Source of the DNA: Pseudomonas saudiphocaensis
GTDB lineage: Bacteria > Pseudomonadota > Gammaproteobacteria > Pseudomonadales > Pseudomonadaceae
Reading direction: 5' to 3'
Length of the DNA stretch: 64,000 nt
Assembly (NCBI RefSeq): GCF_000756775.1
Contig: NZ_CCSF01000001.1
Location: 496,001-560,000 of the forward strand
The notes beneath the pieces are model-generated. The model was not told the DNA's origin and ran no database searches. It was given only the letters and a program-made list of their open reading frames with translations. Positions 54,161 through 63,384 of this stretch are shown here, piece after piece. A program made the position numbers and the translations under genes. Position 1 is the first letter of the stretch. The number at the start of each line of letters is the position of its first letter.

Positions 54161-54682
54161 ATGGCTGAGTCCGAGGAAAATCTCGAACTGGTGCGCCAGT
54201 ACCTGATGTTTAATCTGGGTGGCGAGACCTATGGCGTGGGTATCCACGCCATCCGTGAAATCATCGAGTACCCGGGTGTCACGGCAATACCGCTGGCACC
54301 TCGGTTCCTCCATGGTGTGATCAACCTGCGTGGCGCCGTGGTGCCGGTACTCGACCTGTCGGTGCGCTTCGGGCGCGAGCCCACGGGCATCAACCGCCGC
54401 ACCTGCATCGTGGTTGTGGAGGTAGCCCAGGGCGAGAACCTGCATATGCTGGGCGTGCTGGTCGATGGCGTGACTGAAGTGCGCGAGGTGGAGCCGAGCG
54501 AGATCGAGCGCAAGCCCCAGTTCGGTACCGGGCTGCGCAATGACTTCGTCACCGGCATGCTGCGTCGCGAGCAGGGCTTCATTCCGATCCTCGACATCGC
54601 CTCGGTGTTGTCGATGAGCGAACTGGAAACGCTTATCGAGGCGGGTACGGGTGCTGAAGCAGCCGTAACGGCCAGCAGCTAG
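54161..54682 (+). CDS. cheW: CheW adaptor protein
   Basis: A 173-residue CheW domain: YLMFNLGGETYGVGIHAIRE, PGVTAIPLAPRFLHGVINLR (the NLRG-type motif) and a typical LGVLVDGVTEVREVE. It connects the receptors to CheA in signalling arrays. It is 9 bases after the MCP gene with an SD CTGAGGTGTTCC. It is the only CheW in the cluster. Confidence 0.95.
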   Translation: MAESEENLELVRQYLMFNLGGETYGVGIHAIREIIEYPGVTAIPLAPRFLHGVINLRGAVVPVLDLSVRFGREPTGINRRTCIVVVEVAQGENLHMLGVLVDGVTEVREVEPSEIERKPQFGTGLRNDFVTGMLRREQGFIPILDIASVLSMSELETLIEAGTGAEAAVTASS

Positions 54683-54690
54683 GAATGTTG

Positions 54691-55521
54691 ATGAAATCAC
54701 TCAGCCCGGAGGCGTTTCGTACCATCCAGGAATGGCTCTATCGAACAGCCGGCATTCAGATCAACGCACAGAAGAGCTCGATGGTGGTCAGCCGACTCTG
54801 GCGACGGGTGGATGCGCTGGGGCTGGAGGATTTCAATGCCTACCTGGCTTATGTATTCGGATCGGATGGTGCGGCGGAGCGGGCAGAGATGCTCGACCGC
54901 CTGACCACCAACGAAACCTACTTCTTTCGCGAGCCGGCGCATTTCGCCCGGCTCAAGAACCAGATCATCCCCAGCCTCAAAGACCGTCCGATCAAGGTCT
55001 GGTGCGCAGCAGCGTCCACCGGCGAAGAACCTTACAGCCTGGCCATGGTGCTCGACGAGCAGCTTGGCGGGGACGGCTGGCAGCTGGTGGCAAGTGATAT
55101 TTGCGGCCGTGCGGTGCAGCAGGCCAAACGCGGCATTTACCGCCTGGAACGTCTGGAACTGCTGCCGGTGGACTACCTCAAGACCTACTGCCGGCGCGGG
55201 ACCGGGACCTACCAGGGCATGATGATGATCGATCGGGACCTGCGCACGCGGGTGCGTTTCGAACAGCACAATCTGCTGCACCCCTGGCCCGAGGCTGGTG
55301 GCTTTGACGTGATTTTCCTGCGCAATGTGCTGATCTATTTCGACCAGCCGACGCGTCAGCGGGTGATCGACAATCTCTGCAAGGCGTTGCGACCCGGTGG
55401 GTGGCTGATCACCGGGCACTGCGAGTCCCTGGCGGGCATTCGTATGCCGCTGCAGCAGCTGGCACCCTCGGTTTATCGGGAGAGCAATACCCAGCAGGCG
55501 CCACGGAGGATTACCGCATGA
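54691..55521 (+). CDS. cheR: CheR protein-glutamate methyltransferase
   Basis: A 276-residue protein. The N-terminal helical domain and a C-terminal SAM-binding domain are typical: LTTNETYFFREPAHF, WCAAASTGEEPYSLAM and FDVIFLRNVLIYFDQP. It methylates glutamates on the receptors. I chose the second of two ATGs because AGGA lies 6 bases upstream of it; the first (54685) would touch the SD. The stop overlaps cheB by 4 bases (ATGA). No tetratricopeptide extension is present. Confidence 0.94.
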   Translation: MKSLSPEAFRTIQEWLYRTAGIQINAQKSSMVVSRLWRRVDALGLEDFNAYLAYVFGSDGAAERAEMLDRLTTNETYFFREPAHFARLKNQIIPSLKDRPIKVWCAAASTGEEPYSLAMVLDEQLGGDGWQLVASDICGRAVQQAKRGIYRLERLELLPVDYLKTYCRRGTGTYQGMMMIDRDLRTRVRFEQHNLLHPWPEAGGFDVIFLRNVLIYFDQPTRQRVIDNLCKALRPGGWLITGHCESLAGIRMPLQQLAPSVYRESNTQQAPRRITA

Positions 55522-56564
55522 TCAAGGTAATGATCGTCGACGATTCGGCCGTGGTGCGTTCGTTATTGCGCGAGCAGCTGGAGGCCGAGCCGGACATTGA
55601 CGTAATCGGCGTAGCGCCGGACCCATTATTCGCCTTTCAGAAACTGCGCACTCTGCGGCCCGATGTTCTGGTGGTCGATGTGGAAATGCCGCGTATGGAC
55701 GGGCTCACCTTTCTGCGGCAGCTGATGCAGGATGACCCGATTCCGACCATCGTGTTTTCTTCTCTGGCCGAGCAGGGTTCGGCGGTTGCGCTGGACGCCA
55801 TGGACGCCGGTGCGGTGGCCATCCTCTGCAAGCCGGGCGCTGGGGTCGGGCAGTTCATTCAGGAGCAGCGGGCGCAACTGGTGCAGACAGTGCGCCAGGC
55901 AGCGACCAGCCGGATGCGCAAGGTAGGGCGTCCGGTACAGAGCAAGACTCAGAGCGTTCCACCGCTGGCGGGCACGGCGTTGAGCCGTACCACCGATGCG
56001 CTTGTCGCTATCGGTACTTCGACCGGCGGCACCCGAGCGCTGGAATACCTGCTCAAGCGGATGCCCAAGGACTGCACGGGGCTGGTCATCGTTCAGCATA
56101 TGCCGGCCAATTTCACCCGACAGTTTGCCCAGCGTCTTAACGCGTCCTGTGCCATCGAGGTGCAGGAAGCCCAGGATGGCGACCGCGTGATACCGGGGCG
56201 GGCACTCATCGCACCGGGTGGTCTGCACCTGAGCGTACGCCGCAATGGCGCGCAGTATCAGGTGGTGGTGCAGGACGGCCCGCCGGTTTCGCGGCATAAA
56301 CCTTCGGTGGACGTGTTGTTCCGTTCCGTCGCCCAGGCAGCGGGACGCAACGCGCTCGGCGTTATCATGACGGGCATGGGGGATGATGGCGCCCGCGGTT
56401 TGAAGATCATGCGTGATGCCGGTGCTCTTACCCTGGCCCAGGATGAAGACAGCTGCGTGGTCTTTGGCATGCCCAAGGAAGCCATACGCCACGGAGCGGT
56501 GGAGCAGATATGTAGCCTGGACCAGATACCCGAGCGGATCGCTCACTTCGGCCAGAAAGTTTGA
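55518..56564 (+). CDS. cheB: CheB methylesterase/response regulator
   Basis: A 348-residue two-domain protein. The receiver has MIVDDSAVVRSLLREQLEAE and VVDVEMPRMDGLTFL. The methylesterase triad is Ser in IGTSTGGTRAL, His in VQHMPANF and Asp in MTGMGDDGARG. The receiver C-terminal Lys is in LCKPGAG. It removes methyl groups from, and deamidates, the receptors. Start at ATG within the cheR stop overlap. It marks the end of the standard che set in this operon. Confidence 0.95.
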   Translation: MIKVMIVDDSAVVRSLLREQLEAEPDIDVIGVAPDPLFAFQKLRTLRPDVLVVDVEMPRMDGLTFLRQLMQDDPIPTIVFSSLAEQGSAVALDAMDAGAVAILCKPGAGVGQFIQEQRAQLVQTVRQAATSRMRKVGRPVQSKTQSVPPLAGTALSRTTDALVAIGTSTGGTRALEYLLKRMPKDCTGLVIVQHMPANFTRQFAQRLNASCAIEVQEAQDGDRVIPGRALIAPGGLHLSVRRNGAQYQVVVQDGPPVSRHKPSVDVLFRSVAQAAGRNALGVIMTGMGDDGARGLKIMRDAGALTLAQDEDSCVVFGMPKEAIRHGAVEQICSLDQIPERIAHFGQKV

Positions 56565-56582
56565 ATGCATTTGGAATGACCT

Positions 56583-57827
56583 ATGCGCACAGCGTTGCCA
56601 GAACTCCCTGATTCGGTTCGCCAGCGAAAGGTGCTGATCGTCGAGGACAGCCCCTTTCAGCGTGAGCTGCTTTGCGCGTTATTGGCCGAGTTGGGGCTCG
56701 ACCAGGTCGAGCAGGCCGTCGATGGCAACGCCGCATTGGAGGTGTTGCGCGCCTGTGGTGAGGAGCTGCCGCTGCTGTTGGTGGACCTGGAAATGCCGGT
56801 GATGAACGGCATCCAGCTGTTGCAGTGCATGAGCGAGGAACAGATACGCGCTGAAGTCATGATTGTCAGCTCCCATGACGAGGCGCTGATCGTCACCGTG
56901 GAGGGCATGCTGGCGGCAGCGGGAATGCCCCTGCTTGGCAGCTTGCGCAAGCCTATCGCCGGTCAGGATCTGCATCGGTTGTTGTCCAGGAGCGGCGGCA
57001 AGCTCTTTCCCGCCGGGAAGGGAGCGCTATCCACTTGCATGCCGAGTGAGCTGGAACTTGCAGCGGCAATCGAGAGTGGCTGCATACGCCCGTATTACCA
57101 ACCGAAAGTGCAGCTGAGCAACGGCCAGGTGACGGGCTACGAGGTGCTGGCACGCTGGGTCAGACCGGATGAAACCCTGATATTCCCCGGCGATTTCATA
57201 CCCCTTGCGACCGAGAGCGGCCAGCTCGGTGCGCTCACCTTCAGCTTGGTAGACCAGGTGCTGGACGATCTGTCGAGGCTGGCAGACGACACCATCAGCA
57301 TGGCGCTCAACGTCGATATCAGCCTGCTCGCCAACCGCCATTTCGCCGATGACCTGATTCACCGTGTGTCTGCTGCAGGCCGTCAGCCAAGCCAAATGGT
57401 GCTGGAAGTCACTGAAAGCGCACTGATGCACGATCCGCTGGTTACGCTGGGTTCGGTCGGGCGTTTGCGTCTGGCAGGGTTCGGCCTTTCCATCGACGAT
57501 TACGGTACGGGGTTTTCTACGCTACGCCAGCTGTCCCGGCTGCCTTTCACCGAACTGAAGATCGACCGAGCCTTCATCAGCGAAGCGCACAGGAACCAGC
57601 GTGCCCGCGCGATTCTTTATTCGGCCATCGAGATGGGGCACAAGCTCGGCTTGCCCTGTGTGACTGAAGGAGTGGAGCACAAGGACGATCTGATGCTGCT
57701 GGAGAAGCTGGGGTGCCATTCAGGGCAGGGCTATCTTTTTGCCCGCCCCATGCCCGGGGAGCAGCTTGACGTTTGGCACCTGCAGCATAAAAACCGCGCC
57801 TCCCTGATGGACTGGGTGGTGGAATGA
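56583..57827 (+). CDS. REC-EAL c-di-GMP phosphodiesterase
   Basis: A 414-residue protein. The receiver (about 15-130) has VEDSPFQRELL, Asp in LLVDLEMPVMNG and Lys in RKPIAG. The EAL domain (about 155-405) has GYEVLARW (EVL in place of EAL), LNVDIS, EVTES, DDYGTGFSTL, ELKIDRAF and the final CHSGQGYLFARPMP. The residues needed for catalysis appear kept. It would degrade c-di-GMP when phosphorylated by CheA or the next kinase. It is 18 bases after cheB and overlaps the next gene by 4 bases (ATGA). Confidence 0.93.
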   Translation: MRTALPELPDSVRQRKVLIVEDSPFQRELLCALLAELGLDQVEQAVDGNAALEVLRACGEELPLLLVDLEMPVMNGIQLLQCMSEEQIRAEVMIVSSHDEALIVTVEGMLAAAGMPLLGSLRKPIAGQDLHRLLSRSGGKLFPAGKGALSTCMPSELELAAAIESGCIRPYYQPKVQLSNGQVTGYEVLARWVRPDETLIFPGDFIPLATESGQLGALTFSLVDQVLDDLSRLADDTISMALNVDISLLANRHFADDLIHRVSAAGRQPSQMVLEVTESALMHDPLVTLGSVGRLRLAGFGLSIDDYGTGFSTLRQLSRLPFTELKIDRAFISEAHRNQRARAILYSAIEMGHKLGLPCVTEGVEHKDDLMLLEKLGCHSGQGYLFARPMPGEQLDVWHLQHKNRASLMDWVVE

Positions 57828-60052
57828 AATCGAATCGGCGCCTTGCAAAGCTTCCATGGCTTCTGGCTCCAATCGGGACATGCCTGCTACTGGTACTTAT
57901 AACCTTTGTCGCGCTGGAAATGATGCAGCGAAAGTTGCTCGGCAATGACTCGATGCAGCTTCACGAGATGTACCTGCTGGCGCGCAATCTGATGATGGCA
58001 CTGTGCCTGGTGACAGTCGCCCTGGCGCTTTGGCTTACCCGGCGCGTGCTGAGATACCGCAGGCATCTGGCCGAGCGTGACGCGCTCTATCATCAGGTAC
58101 TCAACCACTTGCCGTTGATGGTGCGCATTCGTGATTTGAGCGGCCAGGTGCGCTTCGAGAACCTGGCTACCCGGGGCTCGGAAGTCGCCGACTGGGGCAG
58201 CCTCGATCTGCTGGATGCCGAGCAAGGTTCCCGCCTGCCGCCTGTGAGCCGGGTGGTCTGGGAATCCCAGCGCGAGGCGCTGCAGAAAGGGGTATCCCAG
58301 GAACGCTTTCTGGAGATCGGTGAGGTGGATCAGGCGGACTACCGCGCCTACCGGCTGATTTCGTTTCCAATTTATGACGTTGATGGCCGCGCCCGTGCCT
58401 TGGGTAGCATGGCGATCGTGGAAACCGACCAGGCCCGGGATAGGCGCTCACTGGCCAGTCTCGCGGCGGATCTCGAGCAGCAGGTTCAGGCGCGGACCGC
58501 CGAGCTGAGTGCGGCCAAGGAGCAGGCCGAAGCCGCCACCCGGGCCAAGGCGACCTTTCTGGCCAACATGAGCCATGAGATTCGCTCCCCGCTCAATGCG
58601 CTGGTGGGGCTGTCGCATCTGGCCCGACGCAGCAACCATGATCCGCGGCTGGAAAACTACCTGGGCAAGATCCTCAAGTCCGCAGAGCATTTGCAGGACG
58701 TCGTCGGCGACATACTCGATTTCAGCAAGATCGAAGCGGGCGAGATGACCATCGAGCGGGTGGAATTCTCGCTGCAGCGGCTGGTGGACAGCGTCGTCGA
58801 TATTGTTTGGGAGCGGGCTCGGGGCAAGCCCCTGCAGCTGATCGTGGATATCGATCCGCGCCTGCCTGAGCAGTTTTACGGTGACCCGCTGCGAATCGTG
58901 CAGATACTGATCAACTTCATGGATAACGCGATCAAGTTCACCGAGCGAGGCCGCATTTCCATGCGAGTCCTCTTGGGCGAAGCCCAGGCAGAGCGCTACG
59001 GCCTGCACTTTGAGATACAGGACAGCGGTGTAGGTATTCCGGCAGATCGGCTGGGCGAAATATTCAAACCCTTCCAGCAACTGGATGATTCCATCACCCG
59101 TCGCTACGGCGGCTCGGGGCTGGGCCTGGCAATCTGCGCACAACTGACAACCTTGCTCGGCGGCCAATTGACGGCGCGCAGCGAGCTGGGCGTCGGCAGC
59201 CTGTTCCGGCTGAGCCTCGAGCTTGAGGCTGTAACCGCGACACCTGGTAGCGCGGAGGCTGGCGATGCGCTGCGCAGGGTCTCCATGGCTGGCCGGCATG
59301 TGTTGCTGGTGGAGGATGACGCGCTGAATCGTGAAGTGGCGACCGAGCAGTTGTCTGCACTGGGTTTGCGGGTGTCGGTGGCAGTAAATGGCTTCGAGGC
59401 TTTGCAGTATCTGGCGAGCGATTCAAGCGTGGATCTGGTCCTGATGGATGTGCAGATGCCAGTCATGGACGGGCTGGAAACCATTCGTGTGCTGCGCGCG
59501 AGCCAGCCGGAACTTCCGGTAATCGCCCTGACAGCGAACAATCTGCGAGGCGATCGCGAGCGCTGCCTGCAGGCGGGGATGAGTGATTACCTGGCCAAAC
59601 CCATCGACCCGGTGCAGCTGGAGTTGCTGCTGGAACGCTGGCTGTCCCAGCCGCTTGCCCATTTGCCGCCGGAGCAATTATCCGAGCAGCGCCAGCAACC
59701 GTTTCCAGACATTGCCGGTCTTGATCACCAGGCAGCGCTGGCGCGTCTGCTGGGCAATCATGAGCTGTACCTGAGCCTGCTGGGTCGTTTTGCCGATGAC
59801 TACGCTGAGGTCGCGGAAAATGTGTGTCAGAGCTTGGAGAATGGGCGATTCGACCAGGCCCAGGAGGAGCTGCACCGCTTCAAGTCGCTGGCCGGGACGC
59901 TTGGTGCAGAAGCCTTGCAAGCCTTGAGCCTGGAGCTTGAGTTGGCGCTGCGGGAGGAGCGCGCCTGGGCTGATGCTTATTACCGCTTCGCCGATGAATT
60001 CAACCGGGTGCTGGGAGCCATCAAGACCGGCCTTGCGTCCATGGGGAAATAG
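57824..60052 (+). CDS. membrane hybrid histidine kinase, PAS-HK-REC-Hpt
   Basis: A 742-residue protein. Two membrane helices (about 12-32 and 55-75) bound a short periplasmic loop of about 22 residues. A PAS-like domain covers 85-205, and a coiled coil leads to His251 in LANMSHEIRSPLNAL. G1/G2 boxes follow (QDSGVGIPADRLGE, GSGLGLAICAQL). The receiver has LLVEDDALNRE and LMDVQMPVMDG with AKPIDP. The Hpt at the end has the His in ELHRFKSLAGTLGAEA. It is a complete phosphorelay in one chain, likely controlling the REC-EAL protein. Confidence 0.94.
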   Translation: MKSNRRLAKLPWLLAPIGTCLLLVLITFVALEMMQRKLLGNDSMQLHEMYLLARNLMMALCLVTVALALWLTRRVLRYRRHLAERDALYHQVLNHLPLMVRIRDLSGQVRFENLATRGSEVADWGSLDLLDAEQGSRLPPVSRVVWESQREALQKGVSQERFLEIGEVDQADYRAYRLISFPIYDVDGRARALGSMAIVETDQARDRRSLASLAADLEQQVQARTAELSAAKEQAEAATRAKATFLANMSHEIRSPLNALVGLSHLARRSNHDPRLENYLGKILKSAEHLQDVVGDILDFSKIEAGEMTIERVEFSLQRLVDSVVDIVWERARGKPLQLIVDIDPRLPEQFYGDPLRIVQILINFMDNAIKFTERGRISMRVLLGEAQAERYGLHFEIQDSGVGIPADRLGEIFKPFQQLDDSITRRYGGSGLGLAICAQLTTLLGGQLTARSELGVGSLFRLSLELEAVTATPGSAEAGDALRRVSMAGRHVLLVEDDALNREVATEQLSALGLRVSVAVNGFEALQYLASDSSVDLVLMDVQMPVMDGLETIRVLRASQPELPVIALTANNLRGDRERCLQAGMSDYLAKPIDPVQLELLLERWLSQPLAHLPPEQLSEQRQQPFPDIAGLDHQAALARLLGNHELYLSLLGRFADDYAEVAENVCQSLENGRFDQAQEELHRFKSLAGTLGAEALQALSLELELALREERAWADAYYRFADEFNRVLGAIKTGLASMGK

Positions 60053-60115
60053 CTCTCGCTTCGGCGATTGGCTGTCGCTGGGCTACCATCGGGTTTTTCC
60101 GAGTCGGCTAGCTTC

Positions 60116-61231
60116 ATGAAATCCGTATCCCCAGTTGCGTTGTATCAGCAGGCCCTCGCCGACGGTTTTGTCAGCGATGCGGCTCAGCTGGCCGCGGTCG
60201 AGCAGCTGCAGCGCTGCCATGAGGCGCTGCACAGCGAAGTGCAACAACCAGCGCCGCGAGGGGTTTACCTCTGGGGACCCGTCGGCCGCGGCAAGACCTG
60301 GCTGATGGACATGTTTTACGGCAGCCTGAGTGTGCCGGCGCGCCGTCAGCATTTTCATCACTTCATGCGTTGGGTGCATATGCGCCTGTTTCAGCTCAAC
60401 GGAACGGCCGATCCGCTGCAGGCGCTGGCCCGTGAGCTGGTTGCAGAGGTCCGCGTGCTGTGTTTCGACGAGCTGTTCGTCGGCGACATTGGTGATGCCA
60501 TCATCCTTGGACGGTTGTTCCAGGTGATGTTCGAGCAGGGCGTGGTCATTGTCGCAACGTCCAACCAGCCGCCCAGCCAGCTGTATGCCGACGGCTTCAA
60601 CCGCGAGCGTTTCCTGCCTGCCATCGCGGCCATCGAGCTGCATATGGATGTGGTCAGTGTGGACGGCGGAGCGGATCACCGGCTGCGTCCCGGCGCGCAG
60701 CTACAGCGTTACTGGTTGCACGAACCCGGAGCGCCCAGCGCGTTGGCGGCTGTATTTGACGCCTTGTCCGAAGGTGCGAGTAGCGACGCGCCTACCACCC
60801 TCGGGCGACGCTCCTTGCAGGTGGTTCGGCGTTGCGAAGCGGTGATCTGGTGCCGCTTTGCCGAGCTGTGCGAGCAGCCGTTCGCGGCGCTGGACTTCAT
60901 CGAGCTGTGCGATCGCTACCGGGTGGTCCTGCTGAGCGATGTACCGAGGCTGGGCGGCAAGCAGCGCGAAGGGCGTATCGCCCGTGGTACTGAAGATGCT
61001 GCACAGCTGGTGAAAGCCGGCGATCGGCAATTACCTCAGCTTGCCGCGCTGGATGATGCGGTTCGGCGATTCATCGCGTTGGTGGATGAGTGCTACGACC
61101 GCCGAGTGCCCTTGTACATCGAGGCGCAAGTGCCGCTCGAAGAACTCTACACAGATGGTTATCTGGCGTTTCCGTTTCGCCGTACCCTGAGCCGCCTCAG
61201 AGAAATGCAGCTGGAGCGTTTCGGCAGATAG
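60116..61231 (+). CDS. zapE: ZapE, cell-division AFG1-like ATPase
   Basis: A 371-residue AFG1/ZapE ATPase. Walker A is GPVGRGKTWLMDMF; Walker B is VLCFDELFVGD; the sensor region ATSNQPPSQLYADGF and RLRREMQ-like C-terminus are intact. ZapE acts on the division ring in E. coli, and the mitochondrial homologue degrades proteins. The chosen start is MKSVSPVALYQQALAD; an upstream in-frame ATG exists at 60068. It follows the hybrid kinase by 60 bases and its stop is one base from the convergent parvulin stop. Confidence 0.94.
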   Translation: MKSVSPVALYQQALADGFVSDAAQLAAVEQLQRCHEALHSEVQQPAPRGVYLWGPVGRGKTWLMDMFYGSLSVPARRQHFHHFMRWVHMRLFQLNGTADPLQALARELVAEVRVLCFDELFVGDIGDAIILGRLFQVMFEQGVVIVATSNQPPSQLYADGFNRERFLPAIAAIELHMDVVSVDGGADHRLRPGAQLQRYWLHEPGAPSALAAVFDALSEGASSDAPTTLGRRSLQVVRRCEAVIWCRFAELCEQPFAALDFIELCDRYRVVLLSDVPRLGGKQREGRIARGTEDAAQLVKAGDRQLPQLAALDDAVRRFIALVDECYDRRVPLYIEAQVPLEELYTDGYLAFPFRRTLSRLREMQLERFGR

Positions 61232-61232
61232 C

Positions 61233-61511
61233 TCAGTCGCGGTAGAAAACCTGCACCAGGTGATAGCCAAACTGGCTTTTGACCGGCCCGTGCACTTCGC
61301 GCAGTGCCTTCTTGAAAATTATCTGGTCGATGCTGCGCACCATCTGTCCGGGGCGCACTTCGCCGAGGTCGCCACCTTTTTTGCCAGAAGGGCAGGTCGA
61401 ATATTTCCTGGCCAGCACATCGAAGGCCTCGCCGTTGGCGATGCGCTTCTTCAGCTGTGCAGCCTCAGCTTCGGTCTTCACCAGTATGTGACGCGCCATG
61501 GCTTTGGGCAT
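61233..61511 (-). CDS. PpiC-type parvulin peptidyl-prolyl isomerase
   Basis: A 92-residue small parvulin, MPKAMARHILVKTEAEAAQL, with KYSTCPSGKKGGDLGEVRPG and QFGYHLVQV motifs; the Cys of CPSGKKGG and the final His match PpiC. There is no signal peptide, so it is a cytosolic rotamase. Start at the ATG after CAAGGAGACCCAACA. The stop codons of this gene and zapE are one base apart, convergent. Confidence 0.93.
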   Translation of the reverse strand: MPKAMARHILVKTEAEAAQLKKRIANGEAFDVLARKYSTCPSGKKGGDLGEVRPGQMVRSIDQIIFKKALREVHGPVKSQFGYHLVQVFYRD

Positions 61512-61607
61512 TGTTGGGTCTCCTTGAATGCGGGCGCGATTGTAGAACAGCTGGGCCGGCGCGTTCGTGGCGACTTCAGGTAAATACGAACCCATGGCCT
61601 CTGTATT

Positions 61608-62672
61608 TCAGGTCGACGTGCCGGCTGATCTGCATGGCGTGCCGGCGCGATCCAGTTCCTTGCGGTACTGGCCGGGGGGAATGCCGGTCCATCGCCGGAA
61701 CAGGCGGTGGAAGGCGCTGGGCTCCTGAAAACCGGCGCGCACGGCGACTTCGCTGACGCTGAGGCTGCGGTCGCGCAGCAGGCTGAATACCAGCGCGCGG
61801 CGGACTTCGTGTTTGATCTCCTGAAAGGTGAAACCTTCCTTGCCCAGCTGCCGCCGTAGCGTCTGTTCGCTGATCCCCAATGAGCCGGCCATCTCCGCCA
61901 GGGTCGGCCATTGGTCGCTGGGTCGCTCGCGCAGCGTGCGGAAGATGCGTGATGTAAGGCCGGCGTCGTTACGAAAACGCACCACCAGCCATTGCGGGCA
62001 GCTGCGCAGGAAGCCGCGCAGCGCGGCGAGGTCCTGAATTACCGGCAGTTTCAGGTAGCTGGCATCGAAGGCAACTTCTGTTCGGGTTCCGTCGTATTCG
62101 ACCAGGGGCCCCCAGTGCCAGGGTGCGGGTTCCCCCAGCCGCGCCGCGCTGCTGAAGCAACTGCGGTTGAGCGGGATGCGCCGGCCCACCAGCCAGCACA
62201 TCACGCCCAGTACGATGCTGAGAAAGATCTCCTCGGCGGCGCGTTTGAGAGTTCCGTCGGATAGGCGCGTATCCAGCCTGATGATGGCCTGGGCTCCGCG
62301 TATTTCGAGCGTCCCGCGGATGTCGCGGATAAACAGCGCCAGGTATTGCAGGCAGCGTTGCAGCGCCCTGCCCAGGTTGGGTTCCTGGATCAGCCCGCGG
62401 CAGATCAGGGCAAAGCTGCCGCCAGGCAAGCCATGGGAATCGAACCCGAAGAATTCGTCATCCAGCTCCTCGGCCATCGCCAGCCAGAAACGGCTCACGG
62501 CAGCGGCCGGCAACTGGGCGTTGGGCGCTTCCAGCATTGCGCTTTCGATGCCGGCGCGAGTCAGTATCTGTTGCATCCGCTCGGGAGCGTCCCGCAGTCG
62601 ATGGAGCGCGGCCTCGACAAGGTAGGCCGCAACCGAATCCTGTTTACCCATGACGGCGGTACTCATTTTCAT
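61608..62672 (-). CDS. AraC-family regulator with Arabinose_bd-type N-domain
   Basis: A 354-residue regulator. The N-terminal 200 residues resemble the OruR/ArgR-type arabinose-binding domain found in many pseudomonads. The AraC HTH lies at about 240-335 (TLAEMAGSLGISEQTLRRQL, SVSEVAVRAGFQEPSAFHRLFRRW, GIPPGQYR). Close starts: ATG of MKMSTAVMGKQD is used; its SD is weak. It is divergent from the TetR gene and may govern the acyl-CoA dehydrogenase gene or a locus outside the window. Confidence 0.9.
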   Translation of the reverse strand: MKMSTAVMGKQDSVAAYLVEAALHRLRDAPERMQQILTRAGIESAMLEAPNAQLPAAAVSRFWLAMAEELDDEFFGFDSHGLPGGSFALICRGLIQEPNLGRALQRCLQYLALFIRDIRGTLEIRGAQAIIRLDTRLSDGTLKRAAEEIFLSIVLGVMCWLVGRRIPLNRSCFSSAARLGEPAPWHWGPLVEYDGTRTEVAFDASYLKLPVIQDLAALRGFLRSCPQWLVVRFRNDAGLTSRIFRTLRERPSDQWPTLAEMAGSLGISEQTLRRQLGKEGFTFQEIKHEVRRALVFSLLRDRSLSVSEVAVRAGFQEPSAFHRLFRRWTGIPPGQYRKELDRAGTPCRSAGTST

Positions 62673-62790
62673 GGCCAAATCTATGCGCGAAAGGCGGGCG
62701 CTTTGGGCATAGCAAGCGACCCCCGGGGCTTTCTAGACTGTCATCGACGCCGCCTGTTTCAAGGCTCGATAAACTGCCACGGAATCTGCC

Positions 62791-63360
62791 ATGAGAGTTC
62801 AGCCTGTCACCCGTTTCGAAAACAGCCGGGAGCGTGCTCTTGAGCTGTTCGCCGAACAGGGCTTTGGCCAGGTCAGCCTGCGCAAGCTGGCCAACCACAT
62901 GGGGGTATCCACCGGCACCCTTTACACCCACGTTGCGGGCAAGGAAGAGCTGTTGTTCGAGGCGTTGGAAGAACACTATGAACAGCTGCTGATCCTTGTT
63001 GGCCGTTGTGCCCGTTCGGGGCTGACGATCCAACCGACCCAGCGCCTGAGCCGCATGGTGGGAGTGGCCTACCGGCAATGCCCGTCGCGCTTTCTGCTGG
63101 CCTGTCGCGAACGCCACTGCCTGAGACCCGGCCATCTGACCCGTATCGACAGCCTGCGTCGGCGAGTTGCCGACGGCCTGACAATGAGCCTGGTCGGGAA
63201 TAAGGCCGATGGATTGGCGGGGGAGGTGTTGCTCAATCTTATCGAGCACCTGCCCGTGTGGCTGGCCGGCGAGGGCCTGCCGGCGGACGAGCAGACCAGT
63301 CTGATCGAAACCCTGCTGCAGGGCTGCCTGCAAGGTCTGCGTCACCAACCACAACAATAA
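62791..63360 (+). CDS. TetR-family regulator
   Basis: A 189-residue repressor-type regulator. The HTH is at about 15-60: ALELFAEQGFGQVSLRKLAN and HMGVSTGTLYTHVAGKEELL. The C-terminal ligand domain is of unknown specificity but several TetR proteins next to acyl-CoA dehydrogenase genes sense acyl-CoA. It lies 24 bases before the acyl-CoA dehydrogenase start, so it may be autogenously regulated with it. The ATG has no strong SD. Confidence 0.92.
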   Translation: MRVQPVTRFENSRERALELFAEQGFGQVSLRKLANHMGVSTGTLYTHVAGKEELLFEALEEHYEQLLILVGRCARSGLTIQPTQRLSRMVGVAYRQCPSRFLLACRERHCLRPGHLTRIDSLRRRVADGLTMSLVGNKADGLAGEVLLNLIEHLPVWLAGEGLPADEQTSLIETLLQGCLQGLRHQPQQ

Positions 63361-63384
63361 ACCCCTACGACCGAGGTAACTCCC

